Positions 17,561 through 27,443 are shown, numbered from the stretch's first letter. The stretch is DNA of 64,000 bases from Bacillus haynesii (GCF_001969855.1 NZ_MRBL01000018.1:1-64000), one strand, 5' to 3'. The notes: generated from the letters alone by a model not told the origin. A program made the numbers and translations.

Positions 17561-17585
17561 TTTCCCTATCTGCACAGTTTTACAC
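17561..17585 (-). promoter_or_regulatory. SigB-type promoter upstream of trxA
   Basis: On the minus strand GTGTAA (17580-17585), a 13-base spacer, and GGGAAA (17561-17566). This fits the general stress sigma-B pattern GTTTAA-N12-14-GGGWAW with one mismatch. B. subtilis trxA is known to have sigB and sigA promoters. Confidence 0.55.
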
Positions 17586-17662
17586 ATCGGGATTTTAGCC
17601 TTTCTGAAAATGTCCATATCCCATGTTATTTTGCAGAAGGCGGAAATGTGCCTATGTAAAAA

Positions 17663-17686
17663 GCCGGCCACTTCAGGCCGGCTTTT
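17663..17686 (-). terminator. Terminator downstream of etfA
   Basis: GCCGGCC-TGAAGT-GGCCGGC followed by a short T run on the minus strand. Confidence 0.75.
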
Positions 17687-17688
17687 GA

Positions 17689-18666
17689 TCAAGTGCTGAC
17701 GCTCAGCTTTTTAAATTCCTCCGTGAGCAGCGGAACGATTTCAAATAAGTCGCCGACGATCCCGTAGTCGGCAATTTTAAAGATATCAGCTTCCGGATCT
17801 TTATTAATGGCAACGATGATTTTGCTGTTTGACATCCCTGCGAGGTGCTGAATCGCTCCTGAAATGCCGCAGGCGATATATAAGTCAGGTGTCACGACTT
17901 TGCCGGTCTGGCCGATTTGAAGCGAATAGTCGCAGTAGTCTGCGTCACAGGCTCCCCTTGAAGCGCCGACCGCGCCGCCCAGTACGTCGGCAAGCTCCTG
18001 CAGCGGTTTAAAGCCTTCCTCGCTTTTGACGCCGCGACCGCCTGCTACAATCATTTTCGCTTCAGACAAATCGACGCCTTCGGACGTTTTTTTGACAATG
18101 TCCTTGATGACCGTTCTGATGTCCCGAATATCTGCTTCGATGCTTTCGACCGCTCCTATCCGCGCCTCATCTTTGTCAAGCGGAGCGATATTATTCGGTC
18201 TGATCGTTGCAAAAATCGTTTCATCTTCGGAAATGATCCGCTCAAACGCTTTGCCTGAATAAATCGGCCTTGTAAACACGATGTTTCCGCCGGCCACTTC
18301 GACGTCGACGGCATCCGATATCAGCCCTGTTCCCATACGAGCTGCAAGCTTCGGCGACAAGTCTTTTCCCATTGACGTATGGCCAAAAATCATCACGTCC
18401 GGATTCTCTCGTTCAATGATTGGCAAAAAGGCTTGAACATAGCCGTCAGACGTATAGTTTTTCAAGAGCGGGTTTTCGGCTGTAAGCACTCTGTCAGCGC
18501 CGTAATGGATCAGTTCTGCCGCATGACTTGAAACGCTTTCACCGCAGAGAACGCCGATCACCTCTCCCCCTTGGGCAACCGTTTTTCCTGCGGCTATCGC
18601 TTCGAATGTCACATTTCTCAACGAACCGTCCCTGAACTCTCCCAATACGATAACTTTTTTGCTCAT
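17689..18666 (-). CDS. etfA: Electron transfer flavoprotein alpha subunit
   Basis: A 325-residue FAD-binding subunit that takes electrons from acyl-CoA dehydrogenases. The C-terminal FAD-binding signature is PDLYIACGISGAIQHLAGM, preceded by VGASRGACDADYCDY and IGQTGKVV. The start chosen is the ATG at 18664-18666, spaced six bases from GGGGGAA and matching the known length; an ATG two codons earlier abuts the ribosome site. It is the last gene of fadR-fadB-etfB-etfA. Confidence 0.95.
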   Translation of the reverse strand: MSKKVIVLGEFRDGSLRNVTFEAIAAGKTVAQGGEVIGVLCGESVSSHAAELIHYGADRVLTAENPLLKNYTSDGYVQAFLPIIERENPDVMIFGHTSMGKDLSPKLAARMGTGLISDAVDVEVAGGNIVFTRPIYSGKAFERIISEDETIFATIRPNNIAPLDKDEARIGAVESIEADIRDIRTVIKDIVKKTSEGVDLSEAKMIVAGGRGVKSEEGFKPLQELADVLGGAVGASRGACDADYCDYSLQIGQTGKVVTPDLYIACGISGAIQHLAGMSNSKIIVAINKDPEADIFKIADYGIVGDLFEIVPLLTEEFKKLSVST

Positions 18667-18715
18667 GTCCATTTCCCCCTGTATTTTAATGACCGTGTTT
18701 TTTCTCCCTTCGGCT

Positions 18716-19489
18716 TCAAACGACCTTTGCTTCGCTTCTCAGCAGTGATACAAGGTCTGCCGCCTGCTGCTCCGGTTCCCCTTCAAGGATTTTCCCGGCT
18801 TCTTTTTTCGGAGGCAGGAATCGTTCGATCGTTTTTGTTTTGGCGGCCACGTCTTCCTCGTCGATATCCAGATCATCAAGCTCAAGCTCCTCGAGAGGCT
18901 TTTTCTTCGCCTTCATGATTCCCGGAAGAGATGGATAACGCGGCTCGTTTAACCCCTGCTGTGCAGTCGCTACGATTGGAAGCGACGTTTGGATCACTTC
19001 AAGGTCGCCCTCGGCGTCGCGTTCCGCTTCAACATCTCCGCCGTTTACCGTCAGCTTTGTAATCGTCGTAATACAAGGGATGCCGAGCAGCTCAGCCAAA
19101 CGAGGCGCCACCTGTCCTGATCCCCCGTCGATCGCCACATTCCCGCCGAGTATAATGTCGTACTCGCGGTCTTTCAAATAGTTGTAAAGGATGGCTGAAG
19201 CCGTATATTGGTCCGCTTCTTCCAGGTCGTCTTCAATGTTGATCAGAACGGCTTTGTCGCACCCCATCGCCAGAGCCGTCCTGAGTTCTTTTTCAGCTTC
19301 CTCCTCGCCGACTGTGACGACCGTAATTTCACCGCCGTGCTTCTCCTTCAGCTGAAGCGCTTCTTCAATGGCGTACTCATCGTACGGATTAATGATGAAT
19401 TCCGCTCCGTCCGTGTTGATTTCCCCTTGTTCAATCTGAATTTTCTCCTCTGTATCAAACGTGCGCTTCATTAAGACATAAATGTTCAT
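18716..19489 (-). CDS. etfB: Electron transfer flavoprotein beta subunit
   Basis: A 257-residue partner of EtfA that binds AMP and forms the docking surface for acyl-CoA dehydrogenases. Typical features are MNIYVLMKRTFDTEEKI, the CDKAVLI strand, and the signature segment VIQTSLPIVATAQQGLNEPRYPSLPGIMKAKKKP. It lies between fadB (31 bases upstream) and etfA (49 bases downstream). Confidence 0.95.
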   Translation of the reverse strand: MNIYVLMKRTFDTEEKIQIEQGEINTDGAEFIINPYDEYAIEEALQLKEKHGGEITVVTVGEEEAEKELRTALAMGCDKAVLINIEDDLEEADQYTASAILYNYLKDREYDIILGGNVAIDGGSGQVAPRLAELLGIPCITTITKLTVNGGDVEAERDAEGDLEVIQTSLPIVATAQQGLNEPRYPSLPGIMKAKKKPLEELELDDLDIDEEDVAAKTKTIERFLPPKKEAGKILEGEPEQQAADLVSLLRSEAKVV

Positions 19490-19520
19490 GTTCTATTCAT
19501 CCCCTTTGTTTTCACGTTTG

Positions 19521-20297
19521 TTATTTCCCTTTAAAATGCGGCTTCCGCTTTTCAAGAAATGCCTGAATCCCTTCCTTCGCATCCTCGGATTGGAACACTT
19601 CGCCGAAGTATTTCCCTTCTAGCTTGAGGCCGCCTTCATACGAATACACTTTGCTCGAATTCAGGAGTTCAATGACATAAGCCATCGTCTGCGGACTTTT
19701 TTCAGCGAATTTTTGCGCGAGCTCTTGTGCCTTTTGCAGCACTTCTTCTTCATTCGCCGCCAAAATCGTGACAAGGCCGTATTCAAAAGCTTCCTTGCCG
19801 GATATCGGCTCTGATGTCCCGATCATTTCAAGCGCTTTGGCGGTGCCCACATACTTCGGAAGGCGCTGCGTTCCCGCAAAGCCGGGAATGATTCCGAGAT
19901 TCAGTTCTGGAAGGCCGAGCTTAGCGCTTTCCTCGGCAATCCGGATGTGGCATGCCATCGCAAGCTCCAGACCGCCTCCAAGAGCAGCCCCGTGAATCGC
20001 GGCAATCACCGGTTTTGGAAAAGATTCTACTTTTTCGAAAATCTGCTGGCCTTTATCAGCCAAATTCGCATAATCAGACCCGTCCATCAATGATGTAAAC
20101 TCTTTAATATCAGCGCCTGCCGAGAAAAATCTTCCTTCCCCGTGAATCACGACGCTTCTGACATCCTGGCGTTCTGAAAGTTCATCAAGGCATGCGGAAA
20201 GATCTTCGAGCACTTGCGTCGATAGCGCATTTGCCGGCGGGTGCTGAATCGTAATGGTCGCGACATGGCCGTCTACGACGTATGATAATGCTGCCAT
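19521..20297 (-). CDS. fadB: Enoyl-CoA hydratase FadB
   Basis: A 258-residue crotonase-fold enzyme that hydrates trans-2-enoyl-CoA in beta-oxidation. The oxyanion-hole motifs are FFSAGADIKEF (about 58-68) and AALGGGLELAMACHIRIA (about 103-120). Catalytic Glu residues fall in the latter region and in GLPELNLGIIPGFAGTQRLP. The start has a GAGGAGG box, two bases past the fadR stop, so translation is probably coupled. Confidence 0.94.
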   Translation of the reverse strand: MAALSYVVDGHVATITIQHPPANALSTQVLEDLSACLDELSERQDVRSVVIHGEGRFFSAGADIKEFTSLMDGSDYANLADKGQQIFEKVESFPKPVIAAIHGAALGGGLELAMACHIRIAEESAKLGLPELNLGIIPGFAGTQRLPKYVGTAKALEMIGTSEPISGKEAFEYGLVTILAANEEEVLQKAQELAQKFAEKSPQTMAYVIELLNSSKVYSYEGGLKLEGKYFGEVFQSEDAKEGIQAFLEKRKPHFKGK

Positions 20298-20299
20298 TT

Positions 20300-20902
20300 T
20301 TATTCCTCCTCCTTCGTCTTCTGGCTGCTGAACCCGTGGATCAGCAATTCATGAATGCTGTCTGCCAGGTTTGGCAGATCGTATTTTTGATCATTCATCA
20401 CCCAGGTTGTAACCGTCTCATCCACCGTACCGAAAATCATCTGCTTCGCCAGGCGGACGTCAAGCGTGCTCTTAAATTCTCCCGCTTCTTTTCCTTCGGT
20501 GATGATGTCTTCCAGGATCGTTAAGTACCCTTTGAGAATCTCATTGATTTTCAGCCTCAGCTCAAGATTCGACTGCCTCAGCTCAAGCTGGGTGACAATC
20601 GCGAGATGGCGATCGCTGCTGAGAAGTTCAAAGTGCTTTTTGATGAACAGCGAAAGCTTTTCTGTCGCCGAATTTTTCGCTTTCATTTCTTCGTTCATCT
20701 GCTCGATAAACTGTCCCATTTTCTCTTTGAATAATGAGATGAGAATGTCTTCTTTGTTTTTAAAATAAAGATAAATGGTGCCGTCCGCCACTCCGGCCTG
20801 CTTGGCGATTTTTGAAACTTGCGCCTGATGGTATCCGTTTTCTGCAATCACAATGACAGCTGCGTCGATAATCTGCATATACTTCGGTCTCTTTTGTTTC
20901 AA
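20300..20902 (-). CDS. fadR: FadR, TetR-family repressor of fatty acid degradation
   Basis: A 200-residue repressor. The N-terminal helix-turn-helix reads IIDAAVIVIAENGYHQAQVSKIAKQAGVADGTIYLYFKNKEDILI. The C-terminal helices form the long-chain acyl-CoA pocket. It represses fad operons and is released by acyl-CoA. The start is a TTG at 20900-20902 with AAGGA ten bases upstream. A perfect FadR operator lies 24 bases upstream, so the fadR operon is autoregulated. Confidence 0.94.
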   Translation of the reverse strand: MKQKRPKYMQIIDAAVIVIAENGYHQAQVSKIAKQAGVADGTIYLYFKNKEDILISLFKEKMGQFIEQMNEEMKAKNSATEKLSLFIKKHFELLSSDRHLAIVTQLELRQSNLELRLKINEILKGYLTILEDIITEGKEAGEFKSTLDVRLAKQMIFGTVDETVTTWVMNDQKYDLPNLADSIHELLIHGFSSQKTKEEE

Positions 20903-20926
20903 TTGGCTTCGTTCCTTTCAAATTAA

Positions 20927-20944
20927 TGAATGAATACTCATTCA
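20927..20944. promoter_or_regulatory. FadR operator
   Basis: TGAATGAATACTCATTCA is an 18-bp near-perfect palindrome matching the B. subtilis FadR box. It sits directly in front of fadR. Confidence 0.88.
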
Positions 20945-21004
20945 TGAGTTAATCGTAAATAAAAATGGACGCTTTGTCAAGAAGCTAAACTCAAATCGCA
21001 CCAC

Positions 21005-21046
21005 AAAAGCATGCCGTCAAAATCGACGGCAGACTTCGCTTTTTCA
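21005..21046 (-). terminator. Hairpin between lcfA and fadR
   Basis: CTGCCGTCGATTTTGACGGCATG followed by CTTTTG on the minus strand, right after the lcfA stop codon. It should reduce read-through from lcfA into fadR-fadB-etfBA. Confidence 0.65.
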
Positions 21047-22723
21047 GACGCCGGTTTTTTCTTCTTGAACGAGCGCTCTTCTTAAAATCTTTCCGACTGC
21101 CGTTTTCGGAAGTTCATCCCTGAACTCATATACTTTCGGCACTTTATAAGGAGCCAGACGCGATCTGGCATATTCGTCCAATTCCTTCTCCGTTATTGTA
21201 ACATGATCTTTCAGCACAACAAAAGCCTTAACCGTTTCTCCCCTGTATTCATCAGGGATGCCGGCAACGACCGCCTCCTGAACGGCTTCATGCTCGTAGA
21301 GCACCTCTTCGATTTCGCGCGGGTAGATGTTGTATCCCCCGGCAATGATCACATCTTTTTTGCGGTCGACGATATAAAAGAAGCCGTCTTTATCCATGTA
21401 GCCGATATCTCCGGTAAAAAACCAGCCGTCCCTTAGACTCTGAGCAGTTTCTTCAGCATTGTTCCAGTAGCCTTTCATCACCTGCGGTCCTTTGACGGCG
21501 ATTTCTCCATGCTCATAAGGCTCGAGAAAACCGCCGGTTTCTTCCGAATAGATCGCCGCGTCTGTACCAGGCCAAGGACACCCGATACTGCCCGCTTTAT
21601 TCAAATCCCAAATAAAATTCGCGTGAGTGACAGGCGAGGTTTCAGACATTCCATAACCTTCGACAAGCCTTCCGCCCGTCACCTTTTCAAACTGCTGTTT
21701 GACTTCAACAGGAAGTGCCGCAGAGCCGCTCAAACAGCTCTTAATTGACGACAGATCATATTGGTGAAGGTCAGGATGGTTCAACAGGGCGATATAAATC
21801 GTCGGTGCCCCCGGAAATATCGTCGGCTTTTCTTTATCGATCGTTTTCAGCGCTGTGCGCGCGTCAAATCTCGGCAGCAGGATCATTTCATACCCCTGCT
21901 TGATCGTGAAATTCAAGACGGCCGTCATTCCGTAGACGTGAAAAAACGGAACGATCCCCAGCACTTTCTCGTCCCCTTTGTTCAATTGATAAAACCAGGC
22001 GGCGCACATCTCCATGTTGGCTAGTATGTTGCGGTGGCTGAGCATGACGCCTTTTGGCGTGCCTGTCGTGCCTCCGGTATACTGCAGGACGGCAATGTCG
22101 TGGGCCGGATCGATTTCAATACCCGGCGGACCGCTTGGAACGGGGCGTTTCATGATGGTGCGGAAAAGGTGGGTCGTCTCATTTTCATTGATCTCAACCG
22201 ACATTTGGTTCTCTTTTTTTTGAACAATCGGGTACAGCAGATTTTTAGGGAAAGGCAAGTAATCTTTTATGCTTGTCGCAATGATGTGCCTAATTTTTGT
22301 TAGCGCTTTCATTTTGTATGCCGCCGGGTACAGCATGTCGAGCGTAATGATGGTGGTTGCCCCGCTGTCATGAAGCAGATGTTCAAGCTCCCTTTCCGTA
22401 TACAGCGGATTTGTCTGGACGACGATGCCGCCGGAGAAAAGTACGCCGTAATACGCGATAACCGCCTGCGGGCAGTTGGGCAGCATGATCGAGACTCTGT
22501 CTCCTTTTTGAATGCCGAGTGACAGCAGGTAATCTGCCATTTTTAAAGCGTCCTCGTAAACTTGCCGGTACGAACGTTTTTTTCCGAGAAAATGAATCGC
22601 TGTTTTTTCAGAAAACTGTTGGGCGGATTGTTGCAGGATGGAATGGAGTGTTTGATCTTCAAATTGCAGCTCGTGAGGAATTTGTTCGGGATAATGACGC
22701 AGCCACGGTTTTTCAGTCGGCAT
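21044..22723 (-). CDS. lcfA: Long-chain fatty acid-CoA ligase
   Basis: A 559-residue AMP-forming acyl-CoA synthetase that activates long-chain fatty acids for beta-oxidation. The ATP-binding P-loop is YTGGTTGTPKGVMLSHRN, the adenylate motif is EGYGMSETSP, and the hinge region is TGDIGYMDKDGFFYIVDRKKDVII. The catalytic Lys lies near the C-terminus in LPKTAVGKILRR. The ATG at 22721-22723 (MPTEKPW) has a strong GGGGGGAG box and gives the B. subtilis length; the open frame extends seven codons further. It lies upstream of fadR in the same direction. Confidence 0.94.
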   Translation of the reverse strand: MPTEKPWLRHYPEQIPHELQFEDQTLHSILQQSAQQFSEKTAIHFLGKKRSYRQVYEDALKMADYLLSLGIQKGDRVSIMLPNCPQAVIAYYGVLFSGGIVVQTNPLYTERELEHLLHDSGATTIITLDMLYPAAYKMKALTKIRHIIATSIKDYLPFPKNLLYPIVQKKENQMSVEINENETTHLFRTIMKRPVPSGPPGIEIDPAHDIAVLQYTGGTTGTPKGVMLSHRNILANMEMCAAWFYQLNKGDEKVLGIVPFFHVYGMTAVLNFTIKQGYEMILLPRFDARTALKTIDKEKPTIFPGAPTIYIALLNHPDLHQYDLSSIKSCLSGSAALPVEVKQQFEKVTGGRLVEGYGMSETSPVTHANFIWDLNKAGSIGCPWPGTDAAIYSEETGGFLEPYEHGEIAVKGPQVMKGYWNNAEETAQSLRDGWFFTGDIGYMDKDGFFYIVDRKKDVIIAGGYNIYPREIEEVLYEHEAVQEAVVAGIPDEYRGETVKAFVVLKDHVTITEKELDEYARSRLAPYKVPKVYEFRDELPKTAVGKILRRALVQEEKTGV

Positions 22724-22804
22724 AAGCTCCCCCCTTTTAAACAATATATTCTTGATTTCAGTATATCAAAACAATATTCAGAAAGTCATGATATTTTTTC
22801 ATTT

Positions 22805-22838
22805 TTAAAAAGGCGCCCTTTTCAGGACACCTTTTTTA
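22805..22838 (-). terminator. Terminator after the yshE region
   Basis: AAAAAAGGTGTCC-TGAA-AAGGGCGCCTTTTT, with G-U pairs, overlapping the stop codon of the 27-residue gene. Confidence 0.65.
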
Positions 22839-22919
22839 AGCATAAAAGATCATATAAATCAGACCGATAACCACAAATACCCCAGCTGTAAAAAACAGGA
22901 CTTTCGCTAATTTCTCCAT
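22836..22919 (-). CDS. 27-residue single-helix membrane peptide
   Basis: The frame begins MEKLAKVLFFTAG and ends VIGLIYMIFYA: a short positively charged start and one transmembrane helix. An AAAGGGG box lies seven bases upstream of the ATG, and a terminator overlaps the stop. It follows yshE by 11 bases, so it probably belongs to the same transcript (mutSB-yshE). I do not recognise a family, and it is below usual annotation cut-offs. The evidence is the ribosome site, the tight position and the protein-like composition. Confidence 0.55.
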   Translation of the reverse strand: MEKLAKVLFFTAGVFVVIGLIYMIFYA

Positions 22920-22930
22920 GTTGATCCCCT

Positions 22931-23335
22931 TTAGATACCCGAAGCCACGACAAATGACAGGCCGACTGAAATGACGAATGAAATGAAGCCGACTGCGCGG
23001 TTGTCGTTTTCAATCTCCTTGTCAATTTTAAAGCGCGGCGTCAGAAATTCAAAAATGAAGTAGCCGATCAAAAGCAGGATAAAACCGAACAGCCCCCATC
23101 CCATCATTTGCAGCAGGGAATTATGCTGGCTGATCGATTTTTGCAGCACGTTGGCGATGCCTAAAATTTTTCCGCCTGTTGCCATCGCAACCGCCATGTT
23201 TCCTTTTTGAATCTCCTCCCAATTTTTATACGTGGTGACGAGTTCAAACACAGATAAAAATATCACAAGACACAAAACGGAAACGCTGTAGTACGCGGCA
23301 ATTTCCACAAGGTTGTTCTCCCAAAACTCTTTCAT
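22931..23335 (-). CDS. yshE: YshE, DUF350 membrane protein
   Basis: A 134-residue protein with four predicted helices, including the conserved AVAMATGGKILGIANVLQ stretch of DUF350 proteins, and acidic and basic residues between helices. Function is unknown. It follows mutSB by 18 bases and has the same neighbours in B. subtilis. Confidence 0.9.
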   Translation of the reverse strand: MKEFWENNLVEIAAYYSVSVLCLVIFLSVFELVTTYKNWEEIQKGNMAVAMATGGKILGIANVLQKSISQHNSLLQMMGWGLFGFILLLIGYFIFEFLTPRFKIDKEIENDNRAVGFISFVISVGLSFVVASGI

Positions 23336-23353
23336 CCTTTTAGACTCCCTTTT

Positions 23354-25711
23354 TTATTTTAATTCGACAATCGTGACGCCTGATCCTCCCTCTCCCGCTT
23401 CGCCGAACCGGGAGTTTTTCACACTGCGGTGGGATTTCAATAGGTCCTGGACGCCTTTTCGGAGGGCGCCGGTACCTTTGCCGTGGATGATCGAGACTCT
23501 CGGATAGCCCGCAAGTACCGCATCATCCAAGTATTTTTCAACCCGGTGAAGCGCATTTTCATAGCGCTCCCCCCTAAGGTCGAGTTCGAGCGAGACGTGA
23601 TAATCTTTCCCTTTGACGGCGGCGATCGTTTTTTGTTTTTCGGGTTCGGGTGCCGATTTCAGGAATTCCAGATCCTTTTCCTTGACCTTCATTTTCAGGA
23701 TGCCGATTTGAACATTCCATTCGGCCGCACCTGTTTTTTCGAGCAGCGTCCCTTTTTGGCCAAAGGTTAAAACCTTGACTTCATCGCCCGGTTTTAATTC
23801 GCGCTTGTCCGTTTTTTTCTGAGCCGGCTTTTTCGCTTTTTCAAACGAAGGCACAGCTTCTTCAAGGCGCTTTTTCGCCTCAATTAGCTCATGGTCTTTA
23901 AATGCTTTATGGTCTTCTTTGATCATGCGGAGCGACTGGATGATTTCGTCTGCTTCTTTCATCGCTGCTTTGACTTTTTCAGCCGCTTTTTGCTCCGCTT
24001 CTTCGTAGAGCTTGTCTTTTTTCTCCTGCCATTCGCTGATCTGCTGTTGCAGGTCGCGGTGAAGGGCTTCAGCCTCCGCGCGGATGACTTCGGTCTCGTT
24101 CAGCTCCGCTTCAGCGCGCTTTTTGCTGTCTTCCAGTGATGCGATCATCGTATCAACTTCATTGTGTTCGGCCGTCATCTCCGCTTTTGCGCGGCCGATC
24201 AGATAATCAGGCAGCCCGAGGCGCTTCGAAATTTCGAACGCATTGCTTCGGCCGGGCACTCCGATTAAAAGCTTGTAAGTTGGTGATAGTGTATCGATAT
24301 CAAATTCGACGCTCGCATTAATGACATTTTCACGATTGTAGCCGTATGCCTTCAGCTCCGGGTAATGGGTCGTGGCAATGACGCGTGCGCCTGTCTGGCA
24401 CACCTCATCAAGGATGCTGATCGCTAGGGCCGCACCTTCCTGCGGGTCTGTTCCGGCGCCGAGCTCGTCAAAAAGCACAAGGCTGTTTTCCGTCATGTCT
24501 TTCAAAATATCGACGATGTTGACCATATGGGACGAGAACGTACTTAAGCTTTGTTCGATTGACTGTTCATCGCCGATATCGGCAAATACTTGATCAAATA
24601 TGGCGGTCTCTGATCCTTCTTCCGCCGGTACGTGCAACCCTGACTGCGCCATCATGGTCAAAAGCCCGAGCGTTTTGAGCGTCACCGTTTTACCGCCCGT
24701 GTTCGGGCCCGTGATGACAATTGTCGTATACTCTCCGCCGAGTTCAATATCATTCGGAACGACCTCATCCAGGGGCAAAAGCGGGTGGCGGGCTTGAATC
24801 AGGCGGACATAGCCGTCAGCGTTGACAGCCGGTTTAACCGCTTTTGTCGCTTTTGCGTATTTTGCTTTTGCAAAAATAAAGTCCAGCGTCTGGAGCACTT
24901 TGACATCGTGAAAAAGTTCATTTGTGTGCTCTGCCGTCTTTTCTGTCAGGACGCGCAAAATCCGTTCAATCTCCTGTTTTTCGTTTACTTTTGCCTGGCG
25001 AAGCGCATTGTTCATATCAACAATCGCCTGAGGCTCGATAAACAATGTCGCACCGGAAGACGACTGATCGTGCACGATTCCTCCGTAGCTTGATCTGTAC
25101 TCCTGTTTGACAGGGATGACAAAACGGTCGTTGCGTATCGTGATGATCGTATCCGAGAGCATTTTTTGCGCAGATGAAGAACGCAGCATCGATTCCAGCC
25201 GGTCCCTGATTCTTGATTCAAGCGTCCGCAGCTGCGTCCTGATTCCCCTTAACGTCTCAGATGCGTGGTCAAGCACTTCTCCATGATCATCGATGCACGA
25301 ATTGATGTCTCTTTCCAATTCGGAAAGCGGAATGAGCTTTTCTGCATATTGGTGAAGACAAGGAATCTCAACCCCGTCTTCGAACAGGCCTTCGAGAAAG
25401 TGCTTCATCTGTTTTGCTGCGTATAGCAGACCCGATATTTCGGTCAATTCCGCCGGGCTTAAAATGCTGCCGATTTCTGCCCTTCTTAAAGCTTTTCTAA
25501 TGTCCGTAAGGCCGCCGAAAGGGGCGCTTCCTTTTAAACGCAGGACGGTTCCTGCTTCATCGACTTCTTCCTGCAGCTTTTTGACTTCTTCGAGCGAACG
25601 GGAAGGTTTGAGTTCCAAAAGCATTTCCTTACCCAAAGAAGATGCCGCATGCTCTGTGAGCTGTTCTTTTACTTTATGAAATTCAAGTGCTGATAGCGCT
25701 TTTTGCTGCAA
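23354..25711 (-). CDS. mutSB: MutS2 (MutSB) endonuclease/ribosome collision factor
   Basis: A 785-residue MutS2. The core and clamp region is about 1-320, and the ATPase has Walker [11 protein letters not shown] near 335 and Walker [15 protein letters not shown] long coiled coil (about 515-620) and a linker ([18 protein letters not shown]) follow. The C-terminal Smr nuclease domain carries [21 protein letters not shown] and [12 protein letters not shown]. It lacks the mismatch-binding domain of MutS1. In B. subtilis it rescues collided ribosomes and may also limit recombination. It follows polX by 16 bases. Confidence 0.95.
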   Translation of the reverse strand: MQQKALSALEFHKVKEQLTEHAASSLGKEMLLELKPSRSLEEVKKLQEEVDEAGTVLRLKGSAPFGGLTDIRKALRRAEIGSILSPAELTEISGLLYAAKQMKHFLEGLFEDGVEIPCLHQYAEKLIPLSELERDINSCIDDHGEVLDHASETLRGIRTQLRTLESRIRDRLESMLRSSSAQKMLSDTIITIRNDRFVIPVKQEYRSSYGGIVHDQSSSGATLFIEPQAIVDMNNALRQAKVNEKQEIERILRVLTEKTAEHTNELFHDVKVLQTLDFIFAKAKYAKATKAVKPAVNADGYVRLIQARHPLLPLDEVVPNDIELGGEYTTIVITGPNTGGKTVTLKTLGLLTMMAQSGLHVPAEEGSETAIFDQVFADIGDEQSIEQSLSTFSSHMVNIVDILKDMTENSLVLFDELGAGTDPQEGAALAISILDEVCQTGARVIATTHYPELKAYGYNRENVINASVEFDIDTLSPTYKLLIGVPGRSNAFEISKRLGLPDYLIGRAKAEMTAEHNEVDTMIASLEDSKKRAEAELNETEVIRAEAEALHRDLQQQISEWQEKKDKLYEEAEQKAAEKVKAAMKEADEIIQSLRMIKEDHKAFKDHELIEAKKRLEEAVPSFEKAKKPAQKKTDKRELKPGDEVKVLTFGQKGTLLEKTGAAEWNVQIGILKMKVKEKDLEFLKSAPEPEKQKTIAAVKGKDYHVSLELDLRGERYENALHRVEKYLDDAVLAGYPRVSIIHGKGTGALRKGVQDLLKSHRSVKNSRFGEAGEGGSGVTIVELK

Positions 25712-25727
25712 CGTCCATTAAACCTCC

Positions 25728-27443
25728 TTAAGATCGATGGCGCGACAAAAATGCCTGGACTTCTTCAAAGGAGCGGGTATTTAATACATTGGCCTTTGGC
25801 GTCCATCCTTTTCTCGCTGCCGTAACGCCCGTTTTCATATCATCAAGCATCGCTGTGTTGTGGGCATCCGTATTAATAACGAGTGTCACTCCGGCAGCAT
25901 TCGCTTTCATCAAGTGTTCCATCCTGAGGTCGAGCCGCGCTGGATTTGCGTTCAGCTCCAATGCTGTATTCGTTTTTTTCGCAAGCTCGATCAGCTGGTC
26001 AATATCGACTTCATAACCCGCCCTTCTTCCGATCAGACGGCCGGTCGGATGAGCGATAATGTCAACGTGCTGATTCATCAGCGCGGTTTCAAGCCGCTTC
26101 ATGATCACGTGCTGCGGCTGCGAAAAGCTTGAGTGAATGGAAGCAATGACAAGATCCATTTCCGCCAGCAGCTCATCGTCATAATCAAGTGTTCCGTCAG
26201 GCAGGATGTCCATTTCTACGCCTTTAAAAATATGAAAATCGGTAAATTCCTTATTCAGTTCATCAATTTCCTTCGCCTGCATACGGAGGCGCTCAGGCGT
26301 CAAACCGCCTGCGACCTTTAAATATTGGGAATGGTCTGTGATCGCCATATAGCGGTACCCTTTTGCCATACATGCTTCCGCCATTTCCCTGATCGAAAAA
26401 GCACCGTCGCTCCAAGCCGAGTGCATATGAAGATCTCCTTGAATATCCTCGGCGGAAACGAGTCCGATGTCATCGCTGTAGTCCTCGACTTCTCTTCCCG
26501 TCTCCCGCAGTTCGGGCGGAATAAACGGAAGCCCGAAATGGGCAAAAAACTCTTTTTCGCTTGAGAAAGTTTTAATTTCTCCAGTTTCAACGGTTTCGAC
26601 GCCGTATTCACTGATTCTTTCGCCTTTTTCTTTGGCAAGCTGGCGCATTTTGATATTGTGGTCTTTTGATCCGGTAAAATGATGAAGCGTCGTTGGGAAC
26701 TGTTCCTCTGTCACCAGCCGGAAATCCGCACTAATTTCATATTCAAACGCAAATGTGAGAGACACTTTCGTATCTCCTGCGGCAATGACTTCCTTGATGT
26801 TCGAAAGCTTTAAGAGCCCTTCACGAACAAGTTCCGGATCAGTGACAGCCATAATGTAATCGAGGTCTTTCACCGTTTCTTTGGCGCGACGCAGGCTTCC
26901 GGCCCGCGAAAACTTGATGAGACCCTCGAGCCCTTCAAGCTGCTCTTCGATGATGTCAGCGACGGCCAAAGCGACCGCGATCGGGTACCGTTCAGGGCGT
27001 TTTCCCGCTTCACCCAAAGCCTGCAGGATTTTTTCTTCGGTTTTTTTTCCGAATCCGGCAAGCCCCTGAACCTTTTGCTGTTCGCAGGCCTCTTTTAAAG
27101 ATGCCGCATCACAGACGCCGAGCTCCTGATACAGCTTGGCGATTTTTTTGCCGCCGAGACCCGGAAGCTTCAAAAGCGGGACAAGTCCTTTCGGAACCTC
27201 TTCCTTTAATCGTTCCAGCGTTCCGGATGCTCCCGTGTCCATATATTCCTTAATGACAGCGTATGTGCCTTTGCCGATCCCGGACAGGGACGTCATATCA
27301 TCGATTTCCGAGAGGCTCCGGTCGTCTTGTTCAAGAGCTGCCGCAGCCTTTCTGAAAGCGGAGATTTTAAACGGGTTGTCCCCTTTTAGTTCCATATATA
27401 TCGCAATCGTTTCAAGCAATTTGATGATATCTTTTTTATGCAT
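25728..27443 (-). CDS. polX: Family X DNA polymerase with PHP domain
   Basis: A 571-residue repair polymerase (YshC). The N-terminal helix-hairpin-helix 8-kDa-like region includes LSGIGKGTYAVIKEYM and LPGLGGKKIAKLYQEL. The nucleotidyl transfer motif is GSLRRAKETVKDLDYIMAV, with the metal Asp pair in DLDY. The C-terminal PHP exonuclease domain starts IQGDLHMHSAWSDG and includes AITDHSQY, GVEMDIL, IASIHSS and INTDAH. It acts in gap filling in base excision repair. The ATG at 27441-27443 is spaced from AGAGGTGA; an upstream GTG overlaps that site. It lies downstream of yshB. Confidence 0.94.
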   Translation of the reverse strand: MHKKDIIKLLETIAIYMELKGDNPFKISAFRKAAAALEQDDRSLSEIDDMTSLSGIGKGTYAVIKEYMDTGASGTLERLKEEVPKGLVPLLKLPGLGGKKIAKLYQELGVCDAASLKEACEQQKVQGLAGFGKKTEEKILQALGEAGKRPERYPIAVALAVADIIEEQLEGLEGLIKFSRAGSLRRAKETVKDLDYIMAVTDPELVREGLLKLSNIKEVIAAGDTKVSLTFAFEYEISADFRLVTEEQFPTTLHHFTGSKDHNIKMRQLAKEKGERISEYGVETVETGEIKTFSSEKEFFAHFGLPFIPPELRETGREVEDYSDDIGLVSAEDIQGDLHMHSAWSDGAFSIREMAEACMAKGYRYMAITDHSQYLKVAGGLTPERLRMQAKEIDELNKEFTDFHIFKGVEMDILPDGTLDYDDELLAEMDLVIASIHSSFSQPQHVIMKRLETALMNQHVDIIAHPTGRLIGRRAGYEVDIDQLIELAKKTNTALELNANPARLDLRMEHLMKANAAGVTLVINTDAHNTAMLDDMKTGVTAARKGWTPKANVLNTRSFEEVQAFLSRHRS

